From: Massariosphaeria phaeospora
Lineage: Eukaryota; Ascomycota; Dothideomycetes; Pleosporales
Direction of reading: 5' to 3'
NCBI GenBank assembly: GCA_011032825.1
Contig: JAADJZ010000002.1
Location: forward strand, 1,426,001-1,490,000
DNA: 64,000 nucleotides
Part shown: positions 54,337 to 64,000 of the stretch, piece by piece
Position numbering within the stretch: position 1 is the stretch's first letter
Layout: each line of letters opens with the position of its first letter
Program-made: the position numbers and the translations under genes
Notes under the pieces: model-generated
Told to the model about the DNA's origin: nothing
Database searches by the model: none
Seen by the model: the letters and a program-made list of their open reading frames with translations, nothing else

Positions 54337-55653
54337 TCATCCTCCACCGCAAGATATTCGCCGCGTCGATCGCGGCCATTTTTCTCCTTTTCGTGATCCA
54401 TTTCAGCTTCCGGCCCTTGTCGAATGATGGCTTGCGCTCGTTTGTCGGCGGCAGCACAGGGAAACCGTACAAAGACGTGAAAGAACCATTTCGAGAATAC
54501 CAAGAATACCAAGAAGGACCACCGACGACAACGAGGTATGTAGCAGAACCTGTATCTTCCAACTTCCTCGTGAGACTGTGAGAATTGATCTAAAGCAAAC
54601 AGCAGCTCAGAAATCGAATCTGAGCCCACTACCACAGAATCGCATCGGCTCGTCGCTTCAGAAACCCCTGAAGCGATTCTCCCAGACAAAATCCTCGTAA
54701 TCGCCAAGACAAGCGCAGAAGACACAAACTGGGTGCACGACCATTTCCCCGAGTAAGCCCGATCAACGTTGCATGCAACGTTCACTTGCACGACTTGCAC
54801 GACTGATCCCCACCGCAGCTGGCAAAGCGCCATCTACACCGTCGACGACCCCGCCGCCTCCCTCCACACCACCACCAACAAAGGCCGCGAAGCCAACGCC
54901 TACCTCACCTACCTCATACACCACTACTCCAACCTGCCCTCGACAATGCTCTTCCTGCACAGCCACCGCAACCACGACCACGGCTCGCGCGACGCCGAGC
55001 CAGACCTCAACCTCGACTTCGACAACGTCGCCACCATCCGCGCCTTCAAAACCGGCTTTGTCCAGCGCGCCGGCTACGCCAACCTGCGCTGCATCTCCGG
55101 CCCGGGCTGTCCCGCTGAAATCCAGCCCTTCCGGCCCGTCGAGCAGTCAGACCCCCTGCGGCCGCAGGAGCGCGCCATGGCGAGCGTGTGGCCGAAACTG
55201 TTCGGCAATGCGACGGCGGTGCCGCGCGTCATTGCCACGCCGTGCTGTGCGCAGTTCGCTGTGTCGCGGGCGCAGGTGGAGAAGCGGCCGAAGGGTGACT
55301 ATGAGCGGTTTTTGGGGTGGCTGGAGGAGACGCCGCTGGATGACTACACGTCGGGACGCGTCTTTGAGTATTTGTGGCACGTGATTTTCGGGCGGGAGCC
55401 AGTGTAGTGAGTTTTGTCTGGGATGGAGTTGATTTGGGAGTGAGTTTCGTTGCTGACGATGGGGCACAGTTGTCCGGATGAGGTGCAGTGTTATCGGGAG
55501 CAGTTTGGGAGTGCGCCGCCGCCGAGAAAGCCGAAGGAGGGCGAGGCGAAGGAGGATGAGTCGAAGGACGAAGAGCCGAAAGAGGGGAAAGCAGAAGACG
55601 ACGTTAGTGACAAGGACGACAGTACGAAGAACGACGAGAGCAGAAGCCACTAG
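54333..55653 (+). CDS. DUF3431 family type II membrane protein, 374 aa
   Basis: Exons 54333-54535, 54603-54752, 54819-55406, 55470-55653, all junctions phase 2 and frame-restoring (GTATGT, GTAAGC, GTGAGT donors). Residues ~7-26 are a signal anchor (KIFAASIAAIFLLFVIHFSF), predicting a luminal C-terminal domain in the secretory pathway. The DUF3431 domain spans ~90-310: ILVIAKTSAEDTNWV, WQSAIYTVDDP, GREANAYLTYLIHHYSNLPS, MLFLHSHR, LRCISGPGCPAEI, the hallmark VIATPCCAQFAVSR, and FEYLWHVIFGREPVYCPDEV. The tail (~320-374) is Lys/Glu/Asp-rich and looks disordered. The biochemical role of the family is not established. Many members sit near glycosylation-type genes, but nothing here shows that. Confidence 0.88.
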
Positions 55654-56974
55654 CAGCAACGACATGTAAGTCGAGTTCGCCAGGGATGCACAGCTCAGCT
55701 TTTCAAACAACCTACTCCGTACATGTCTTTAACTAACCAACAAGCAGCAGTAGACATATACATACATATACACATAGATACCCAACTATCTCTGACTGGT
55801 CCTGAACATCGACTCCAAATATCGACATAAACGTTCCATTTCCTCCTTCCCATTGCCTCCCTCCCCCTCCTCTCACCCCCCTATTCCCTTCTCTCCTTTT
55901 TTCCACCTTCCCCAACATGTGACAGCGCCAGTCCACAGTAACGGCTCAGTAAAGTCCTCAACGGAACATTTGACACAGCCCCTATATTTATATCCATATT
56001 CACACCACATCGGCCCCTCTCTTGCCCCTTGCCCCTCATACTGCATGCACGCACGCCCCACATCCCCTTCCCACCTCCCTCTCCGCCAATCCACCACATC
56101 CCCTTATCCCCCTATCCGCCTACCCCCCCTCACAAACGCCTTTCGAGCCCCTCTCCTCCTTTTCCTTTTCCGTATTCCCTGATTCGATTCGATTCGATTC
56201 CCAAGCCGGCAAGCAAGTCCAGAGACGGTAGATAGACATGCGCGCGCAGTAATCCAACCCCCTCTCCCTCTGCAGCCCACAGCCGGTGCCGGTGCCGATA
56301 TCAATGCTGACGACACGAGTAACGTGACGCGCGCAAAGCCCACTCACAGCCAGCGATATATATAAGCATGACGTGACATGACATGACATGCCCCCGAGTC
56401 CCGACGCCCCTTCATCTCCCCACCAAACAAAGCCCGACACAATCACACAATCATATCCGAAACCGGCGCATCAGTCACCACATCACATCACCTCACACGC
56501 ACCACAAAACCCCACGCACAGCACAAACTCATTTAAACAATTAGTCTAATTTGATTCTCATCTCACTCCTAACTCACTCACTCACCGACCCCTATCTCCA
56601 CGTTCCCACCACCAGGTATCTTTTACGCTCTCCTCTCCCCTCACTCACACACACACACGCCATGCCCCCCACGACTCCAACTCCCTCAGATGCGCCAAGC
56701 TAACCTAAGTCAGAAGGTTTCATAGAATGGAAAGTGAAAAAGCCCTCGAATATATGCCCTGCCCTGACCAGCCTCCAATCCGCCGCTAAATGCACACAAG
56801 TTCTCATATTTACCGGACCTTCCTTCCAGTCAGCTCAGCCCATAACGAATACGCGCTGTACCCAAATGACGTTCTGAGACTCTCGAACTCGAATCGATCT
56901 TGTTTTATCTGCGCTCTTTGAACCGAACCACCGCACCGGAATATCATGTAGATAGATCTTCGGCTTGTTGCGGC
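55654..56974. other. Intergenic, convergent 3' ends
   Basis: 3' flanks of the DUF3431 gene (plus) and MTR10 (minus). Pyrimidine-rich throughout 55840-56170. (GATTC)4 lies at 56181-56200 and ACATG repeats at about 56376-56390. No gene is supported. Confidence 0.5.
56181..56200. repeat. (GATTC)4 microsatellite
   Basis: Four perfect 5-bp units. Confidence 0.9.
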
Positions 56975-59900
56975 TTAGCCCGAGAAGCGGAACCGCAAGG
57001 CTTCGAGTCGTCCGAGGCCTTCGCGCGGCGCCACGTTCCTCCGGCGGTACGAGGTAGTGAAGTCCTGCAGGATGGTCCGAATCATGCGGATGTCGCCCGT
57101 TTGAATTCGCTGTTTGATGTTGTTCAAGAACCTGTCCGACTCTTGTTGCGTGATGGAGCCGGCGGGCAGCATGTTTACTGTGCTCTGTACCCAGACGGCT
57201 ACTTGCTCCGGCATCAGGTCGAAAAGGTCGAGGAGCACGCCTGACGAATCGGGAAAACATCCTTCGGGGAAGCTGTACATCATGCCGGTCATGATGCGCT
57301 GGACGAGCTGGGGCCCTGATGCGACGACAAGTTGCTTGACACGATCTTGGATCTGTTGGGGTACCTCGTGGCGGGTGGTGTCGAAACTAGATGACGGGGC
57401 ATGGTTGCGGCCGTAGCCGAGGAAGTCGCGTAGGAAGTGAAGCGTGGCAAGGATGGGCTCCTCTTTAAGTAACGTGAGAGAACTGCATGCTGCGAGGATA
57501 ACAGTTTCCATAAGTGGCGATGATATCGACTCATGAGGGTAATAGAGGACCATATCGGCAGCCAAACGAAAATAATCCTCGATAACTTCAGATCATGTTA
57601 GTATATGATATACGTTGCTCGAGGGTTCACTTACGATCGGGAAGCTCCTCCGGCGGCAGGTCGTTCAAGATTCGCAGGAACGTCTTGGCTTGCTGCTCGT
57701 AGAACTGGAAAACATCGTTGGCAAGACTGGGATCGACGTTCTCGATTCCCTGGGAGAATTCTCGCACAATCGATGCCGTTGCCCATAGGAAACAGCCTTG
57801 TCTCGACGTGTCAAAGCCTTGCGTGAGTTTGGTGGCAAGATCCGGAAGGAGCGGTCGCATCGCGGTCCGGTAGGAAAGAACCATGTACCGCCAACACCTA
57901 CATACCCGCTCAAGTACGGGGACACTTTTCCAGAAGTGTGTGATTATGTTGCCAAGAATCGGAAATATCTCTTGACAGTACTTGACAGCAGGATGTTCCT
58001 GGCCCGTCGGAACCTCTGGTCGTATTACTTCGACGAAAATTGTGATGAGGTTAATTTTGTCTATGAGGGGTTAGCCAATGTCGTGTAAAAATGGAGTAAA
58101 TAGGCGAATTACCTGCGAGCAGCTTTTGTTCCAACTCCTCCTTTGCCTGAGCAGCAATAGTCATTAGGCTTTGCATTACCGGATCACAGTACAGCTTCAG
58201 CACTTCATAGAGCTTGTCGATGGGTACCCGGGCGATGACAGAAGCTACGCCCTCTGTGATCTCTTCTTGGCTGCTTATCGGTAGAGTGTTCAGATACTTC
58301 GTATAAAATTGTTGGAGAGGGACGGTAAAATCTACGAGCAAGCTTGCGCAGTCATTGCAGAAGAATTTGAACGATAGTGCAGCTGCTCGGATGACTTCCT
58401 TTGTTGAGTGTTCGAAGGCTCCCATGATGTAATCGAGTTGAGGCTGGAGTGTTTCTGGATGTTGGGCCGTCCACTCCGTGTACCGCCCCAACGCCATGAC
58501 AGCCTGGAACCGAACCTTGTGGTGGTCTGGGATGGCTACAATGAGTGGAATGAGGCGCGGTAGCATGCTGTTTTCGTCCGGGGGGACCATTCGACCCATC
58601 GCCCGCACGGCGAACAACGGAGCCTCCAGTTTCTGCCATTCTGGTACATGGTTCGGTCCTGCTTGCGGCCCGTATGTTTGCACCCATGCTTGGATGAGGT
58701 TGTACGGTTTCTGTAGGCATTCTGTAACGCCCATGACCTCACAACAGTCCTTGAGGACATCCCCCATCTGGTGTCGGAATTCCCGGAACTTCTCCTCCTG
58801 CTCCCGATCGCCCTCGAACAGGTCCTTTTCGTCGCCAGTGTCCGGCTTGGGATACTCGAGATGGCCTACCATGATATCCACAAGCTTTGCATAGACCGGA
58901 GCACACTGCGCTTTTGCGTCCGAATACTTTTCGAGCGTAAGATATTGCTTGAGATCATACCAGAACTTGAAAGTGTGAGATATCGCATCCCTTTCTTGGT
59001 CTAGAGCGGCGGTTTCGAGGATAGCCTCCACGAGACCCCTAAATTCAGCGGGTAGTCGGGCGATGAGCAGAACCCACGACTCGCCGGCTTCAGCAAAAAT
59101 CCTCGCAAGCCCCTTGAACGTTTCTGTGTCTTCCTCACTCGCTGCTTGGGCCAGCTTCGGGCGCAGCGCAACCACGTGAGGATACAGGGACAAGACGGTG
59201 TTCATGGCCTCGTCCACATCCTTGGTCTCGCCAATCAAGGCGCATAAGCACTCGACTGCGGCCTCGAATGGCTCAGGGGCGGAGAGTGCATCGATGATGA
59301 CGGCGAGGAGGGGCGAGGTGAGAATGTCGTCCAGAGGAACTTCACGTATCCAGGAGGTGACGCAGTTTAACAGCTGTGGGTTTTGTGCGGCAGCCGCTGC
59401 GGTCGTTAGCTAAAATGGTGCAGATGGCAGCAGAACTTACGTGACGACTGGGCGTACTGCACGAGGAGGGTGAGTGCTTGTTGCGCATTTTCTTCGATCA
59501 GTTCATGCGTCCTTGCGGCCAACTCGGATTCCTGATAACACCATGCATTAGACTCTGACTCTGATATGGTTCGCAGTACTGAAAGGATGTGCCGGGAAAC
59601 GAAGGGCATGTGGTGTCTCGGCCGAACATACTGTGAGGTTGATCTTTCGTCCATGCGTGACTTCTTCGGGGAGCACACGCAGAAAGTCCAGGACGCAGGG
59701 CAGCGTAGACGGGTCTGATCCGAGAGTCGAGACGATGGAAGAAAGGACGTCCTTCCACTCGGTCATCTGAATGGCCAGATTCGCCAGGCACACACACAGC
59801 TGCAGCCTGATAGGCTTGGGCCCAGCATGGAAAGTCGCCAGATTCCTCATGATGGAATCCCGAAGGTTGGGCAGCGAGTCGCGGGGCACTTGGTGCAGGT

Positions 59901-60224
59901 CGTATACAATCTGCACGTGTTAGAAGGGGAGCTGCGCGCGGAACCTCGACCTACCTTGCCCTTGAGCGTTGTGGCGGCAAACAGTTTTGCTGCAGCGTCG
60001 ACGTTGTTCGTCTCCAGCATAGCGAAGGTGGTCGTCCATGCCTCTTCCTGCCCATGTCGTTAGCCTGCACCGTTGCGACAAACCGCCATCTACCATACCG
60101 ATTTCTGGAAGCGCTCTAGGAACTGGTGCGCCTGCTCCTTCTGCGCACGATCCGCTCCCGATTGCATCGTGTCATGAGCAGCCAGGACAGGTGCAAAGAC
60201 CTGCTGCGCTCCGTTCGCCGCCAT
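56975..60224 (-). CDS. MTR10: Importin-beta family nuclear import receptor Mtr10 (transportin-SR type)
   Basis: Karyopherin that imports the SR-like mRNA-binding protein Npl3 and affects tRNA retrograde transport in yeast (family knowledge). Seven exons: 60224-60099, 60047-59955, 59910-59632, 59531-59441, 59396-58113, 58060-57635, 57585-56975, giving 969 aa. All junctions restore the frame, and introns are 44-99 bp. The N-terminus is MAANGAQQVFAPVLAAHDTM with the importin-beta N-terminal repeat AHQFLERFQKSEEAWTTTFA and AAKLFAATTLKGKI. HEAT-type helices fill the rest (VLDFLRVLPEEVT, AVMALGRYTEWTAQHPE, AALSFKFFCNDCA, YFRLAADMVLYYP). The C-terminus is TSYRRRNVAPREGLGRLEAL. Length matches yeast Mtr10 (972 aa). 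Divergent from SmE, with 413 bp shared upstream. Confidence 0.93.
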
Positions 60225-60637
60225 GTCGAAGATTGCAGCAGGCGATAGAGGGGAAGCGGATGTGGCTCGGAGGGGACGAGTGAGTCTGTCAAGAGCAGCG
60301 AGCTACCATATGCAGACGGCGCACCTAGAGTAGAAGATGAGCAGATGGCAGCTGGGACAGAGGCAGGCAGCGCGAGAAGCGGCAGTAAAGTTGTTCGGTG
60401 GTGGGAGAAGCTGCGATGCCGTGGACAAAGTGCAGTCGAGCCTCGCCCAAGCCGGTCCCGCACTCGGCCTTGGCGTTCGCTTGACCGCCGTCAAATTGGC
60501 GGCGGAGGGCGGCAGAGCTTCACCTGCCCCCATCCCCACGACCCACCCACGCCCAACCCCACGACTGCTGCCGCCGACTACCTTCTCTCTGCTGCAACTG
60601 CGCCTCGATCGAGTCGCGCAAATCTAGAGCCGCCGCT
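60225..60637. promoter_or_regulatory. Bidirectional promoter region of MTR10 and SmE
   Basis: 413 bp between two divergent housekeeping start codons, GC-rich, without a clear TATA box. Confidence 0.55.
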
Positions 60638-61123
60638 ATGACAGGACGCGGAGGTGAGCAGGCCCGGCACCACCATTGCACCCCCAGCTAACAAGCATCC
60701 AGGCCGTGGAGGCCAGAAAGGTGCGCCCTCACCTAGCTGCAGAGTCGCCCCTCCCCCATTGACACGTGCCAGTGCTCCTCCCCCCGATCAACTTCATCTT
60801 CAAACTCCTGCAACAACGCGCAAAGGTCTCGATATGGCTCTACGAGAACCTGGGAATGCGCATCGAGGGCACGCTGCGGGTGCGCATGGCCGGCATCTAG
60901 AATGGCTGGTTCCTTCCGCTAACCTGTGCCAGGGATTCGACGAGTTCATGAACCTGGTCATTGACAACGCGCAAGAGGTCACTGTAGCAAAGAAGGACAC
61001 ACCCGAGGCCAGGCGGAGCATCGGTCAGTGCTGTCCTCTGCCTCCTATATTACATGCTAACACATAGCAGGTCAAGTCCTCCTCAAGGGCGACAACATCT
61101 CCTTGATCCAGCAGATCCAGTGA
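60638..61123 (+). CDS. SME1: Small nuclear ribonucleoprotein SmE
   Basis: Core Sm-ring subunit of spliceosomal snRNPs. Five coding exons: 60638-60653, 60703-60720, 60773-60879, 60933-61023, 61071-61123, giving 94 aa. The first two are only 16 and 18 nt and together encode the Gly/Arg N-terminus MTGRGGRGGQK. All four introns are 47-53 bp with clear donors (GTGAGC, GTGCGC, GTGCGC, GTCAGT). Sm1 motif: PPINFIFKLLQQRAKVSIWL, YENLGMRIEGTLRGFDEFMN, LVIDNAQEV. Sm2 motif: IGQVLLKGDNISLI. The length is right for the family (92-97 aa). Gene dense: 135 bp to the converging cyclo-ligase stop. Confidence 0.95.
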
Positions 61124-61257
61124 GGATAGAGCGACCGCTTTCGAGACGCGCTACCTCACCAGCGGCGATGGGATATGCAGTGGGCACTAGGCTGATAGCT
61201 GTTGGATGAATCAAAAGCTTGTTGGAGATGCGCTAGAAAGATTATTTGCGTCGATTG

Positions 61258-62095
61258 TCATTTCTCGGCGCGGCGGAGCTCGCCATCACCGGTCACCAGG
61301 GCGTCCAGGCGAACGTCAGAGGTATCCGTAGGCACAGACTCGTTTGGCGGCAGCAACTGCTCGGTCAGGGAGAGGCCAACTTTACGTGGTCAGTTAGCAC
61401 CCGTTCCAATCTAAAAAGCCGATTGTTCTTACCACGAAAAGGCATCCCAGAAGACTTGTGACAACGGTGAAGGAAGTAATCGTAGAAGCCCTTTCCATGG
61501 CCAAGCCGCCCAAATTGGGAGTCGAATGCCATGCCAGGCATGACGATCACGTCTAATCCTGAATTGTCTCCTGCTGCTCCGCTTTCAGTCCCTTCTGTGA
61601 GGCCTTGGCTGCCAAAAGAGTTTGCTCGTGATGATATCGAGTCTCTCCTGGGCGTCGGAATACCCCAGCTATCGCGTTCCAGTGACTCAAAGTCGGTGAC
61701 GGAATGGAGCTCCACCATATCCATGATCGACTTTGGCTGGCCGTCGCTCGGAGCACTCAGCTTATACGTGTAGGGAATAAAAACTTTCTTCCCCTGCTGA
61801 AGCGCATCACGCACAACTTCGCTCGTTGATATTTCGCCCGAGGGCATGGACAAGTAGACGCTGATGCGGCTGGCCGCTTTGTACTCGGGCATCGACAGCA
61901 GTGTTTTCGTGGCATTGGCAGCTGTCACGGCTTGTCAGTACATTCGAAAGTCTTGGCACGCGTAACCATCATGCCATTGATAGTTAACTGGAAGCCCATA
62001 CTTTGCGTTGCAACTGCAGCCTCTGAGAGGTCTGATAGCACCCCCCTGATCTTCTTCCGCAGCTCCTTCTTCATCGCCGTCATTGAGCCTGCCAT
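61258..62095 (-). CDS. 5-formyltetrahydrofolate cyclo-ligase
   Basis: Converts 5-formyl-THF to 5,10-methenyl-THF with ATP in one-carbon metabolism (MTHFS; yeast Fau1). Exons 62095-62002, 61921-61433, 61379-61258, giving 234 aa. Introns are 80 and 53 bp, both phase 1. N-terminus MAGSMTAMKKELRKKIRGVL (alternative start MTAMKK 12 bp later). Family signatures are LRKKIRGVLSDL, ISVYLSMPSGEISTSEVVRD, KKVFIPYTY, the loop DVIVMPGMAFDSQFGRLGHG followed by KGFYDYFL (catalytic/ATP-binding LGxGKGFYD), and C-terminal VGLSLTEQLLP. A Ser/Gly-rich insertion (~105-130) lies between the two halves, as in other fungi. It ends GELRRAEK. Confidence 0.93.
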
Positions 62096-62467
62096 TTGGG
62101 ATGATGGCTGGAGCGTTGGAGAAATAGTATCGTGAGGTAGCAAGACTCCAGCTGAATTCGACCGCGAATCCACGCTCAAGCTGTTCAGGAGCAGAGTTTC
62201 AAGGCTACTTTCGAGATAGACCCAGCGCTATCGTCCCCAGGGTCCAAATTGTTGTGTGAAGGCGCTGTCGGGCGTGGGCGAGGTGTGGCTTGGGATCTGC
62301 CACTAGCCGCCGGACCCCTGTCGCAGCGCCGGTGCATTCCTGCCGCACCGCCTCCTTGCCAAACCCGGCCCGCCGCTTCGACTTCGACATCGACTTCCCC
62401 CACGACACTCGCGCTCCGTCACCGACCCGCACGCCGCATACACTCGCTTCGTCCTCTACTACCCACC
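62096..62467. promoter_or_regulatory. Bidirectional promoter region of the cyclo-ligase and ROT1 genes
   Basis: 372 bp between divergent start codons; no TATA box evident. Confidence 0.5.
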
Positions 62468-63455
62468 ATGGTGTCGTCAATAGCATCCGTTCTCCTGCTC
62501 ACCGCAGCCCTCGCCGCCGCGCAAGCCCAGACCGCGCCGCCGCCTATCCCAGACCTCATTGGCACCTGGTCGAGCAAGTCGAATTCGACACTTACAGGAC
62601 CGGTACGACCTCAGCTCCGCGTTCCCAGAGAGGGCCCATGCTGATATCGCGAACAGGGCTTCTACGACCCCGTCAACGAGCTGTTCAAAGAGCCAAAGCA
62701 CACCGGCATTTCCTACTCCTTCTCCGCCGACGGTCACTATGAGGAGGCATACTACCGCGCAATCTCAAATCGTACGTTCTCTACTACACCAGCGGGGCAG
62801 GAAATATCCGGAGCAGGAGGAGACAAGTAGAGGCTGCAGAATCATGGGCTAATGGACGAGTGTAGCCACCAACCCGAAGTGTCCGAAAGGAATAATGCAA
62901 TGGCAGCACGGCTCGTACACCAAGAACGCCAACGGCTCTCTGACGCTCGCTCCGATCGCTGTCGACGGCCGACAACTATACTCTGATCCGTGCTCGTACA
63001 AGAGTGCCGTCTTCACGCGGTACAACGCCTCAGAGATACTCAAGGTACGCACACCCCCATGGCTCCCACGTCCCCGTCCTCTCGACCCAAACCCTCAAGC
63101 AGAGGAAGGAAAAAATCTTGCACTAACCACCTCACTCCCACAGCAATACGCCGTTGAGATGGACGGCTACTCGCACATCCCCCGCCTCACGCTCTACAAA
63201 TTCGACGGCACCCCCATCATCCCCCTCTATCTCGCCTTCTCGCCCCCTCAGATGCTTCCCACGTCAACGCTCAACCCGCTCACGACCGCCACGCCCGGCG
63301 GCGCCAAAGCAACGGGCAAGGTCCGCCGCAGCGACCTCCCGCTCAACCACAACGTCATCAACAAGCGCACGCCGCAGATGCAGACGGCGGACCGGTGGTG
63401 GTGGTTCGGCGTGTTCATGACGGCGAGTGGAGGCGCGCTGTACTACTTCTTCTAG
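62468..63455 (+). CDS. ROT1: ER protein-folding factor Rot1
   Basis: Essential ER membrane chaperone needed for cell-wall glucan synthesis and N-/O-glycosylation in yeast (family knowledge). Exons 62468-62602, 62657-62771, 62866-63044, 63144-63455, giving 246 aa. Signal peptide [20 protein letters not shown], then the family opening [20 protein letters not shown] and [12 protein letters not shown]. Also [83 protein letters not shown]-terminal membrane anchor ([19 protein letters not shown]) ends the protein. Several N-x-S/T sites lie in the luminal part. Divergent from the cyclo-ligase gene. Confidence 0.95.
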
Positions 63456-64000
63456 GAGGACAGTCAGTGTGAGGAGGCACCGGGGCGTACAGGTTCGGTT
63501 AGGTTAGGTTAGGTTTCGCTTTCTTTTCACTTGAGCTTGCAGATTAGCGTTGGCAGCGGGAACGTGGCTTAAGCTGTTATTGTGGCGGCGACGGACGATT
63601 ACACTCAATTCTTCGACATATGCATATGGCGCATTTTTCTTTTAGTGCAAGGTGTTTGTTTTGTTTGCGATTGGCTGGCGTTGGTAGGCGCTTGTGGGGG
63701 ATATATCTGTAGTTTCTACCGAGCGAGAACCCGATGTCCAATGTTGTATAGACTTAGTAGACGGGGCGGGAGTGATAAGCATGGTTGACAAAACAAATGT
63801 AATATGAACAGTTCGGATTCTCTGTGCTTTCTGATGTGAGTGAGCTAGGGGGAAAGTGAAGGGAGTGCGAGAATGGGGGGGGGAGGGGAGAGAGAAGGAT
63901 GTTAAGGTTGTCGATAAAGAACGGACGAAAGAAAGACGAGCATCGATATAAAGGAGCAGGGCTGCTGGTCGAGCTAGATGGATGGACTAGGGAGTTGAGT
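63456..64000. other. 3' flank of ROT1 to window end
   Basis: No supported gene. (GGTTA)n short repeat at about 63497-63515 and a G-rich run near 63875-63895. Confidence 0.5.

Noticed and set aside
63497..63515. (GGTTA)n as interstitial telomere sequence
   Set aside because: Only about three to four 5-bp units; fungal telomeres here would be TTAGGG and the run is within chance for simple repeats.
1..64000. CRISPR arrays, bacterial operons, insertion sequences
   Set aside because: The window is eukaryotic by its introns and gene content. No regularly spaced identical repeats or transposase genes were seen.

Overview
The window is nuclear DNA from a filamentous ascomycete (Pezizomycotina; Dothideomycetes is a guess from the style of the genes). 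The evidence is short spliceosomal introns (44 to about 100 bp) with GTRNGT donors and CTAAC/CTGAC branch sites, separate genes on both strands, and typical fungal families: Rrp8, Rad4/XPC, mitochondrial Lon, Ddi1, Mtr10, SmE, 5-formyl-THF cyclo-ligase, Rot1, DUF3431 and a highly reducing polyketide synthase (HR-PKS). I rebuilt exon structures by hand from splice signals, reading frame and family knowledge. Exon sets are stated in each entry.

Layout. 1-7 kb: the 3'-truncated rRNA methyltransferase gene RRP8, a hypothetical gene and a three-finger C2H2 gene, all on the minus strand. 7.1-10.6 kb: intronless RAD4/XPC. 13.3-16.4 kb: a divergent protein-kinase-like protein. 17.4-19.7 kb: a 100-residue membrane protein and a serine/threonine kinase. 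20.4-23.8 kb: mitochondrial Lon. 25-26.6 kb: a SAM methyltransferase and a small one-pass membrane protein. 27.4-29.5 kb: a second kinase of the same type as the 18-19 kb one. 31.1-38.8 kb: a solitary 2,508-residue HR-PKS. 39.9 kb: an intron-containing tRNA-Cys. 41.7-46.1 kb: divergent DDI1 and a GNAT acetyltransferase. 46.9-53.2 kb: three paralogues of a Cys-rich family I cannot name, embedded in decayed repeats. 54.3-55.7 kb: a DUF3431 membrane protein. 57.0-63.5 kb: a compact housekeeping block with MTR10 and SmE divergent, then 5-formyl-THF cyclo-ligase and ROT1 divergent.

How the genes relate. Most are independent housekeeping genes (rRNA modification, DNA repair, mitochondrial proteolysis, ubiquitin shuttling, nuclear import, splicing, folate metabolism, ER folding). 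Two segments look accessory. In the first, the PKS has no tailoring enzyme, transporter or pathway regulator beside it. In the second, the 46.9-53.2 kb array holds three proteins that share an eight-cysteine motif (C-x-C-x6-G-x2-C, CPxAW, C, CPRV, CxxC-x-AE). This array is the best candidate here for an undescribed system.

Limits: no database search was possible. Starts, N-terminal exons of the two kinases and all function calls outside well-known families are inference.
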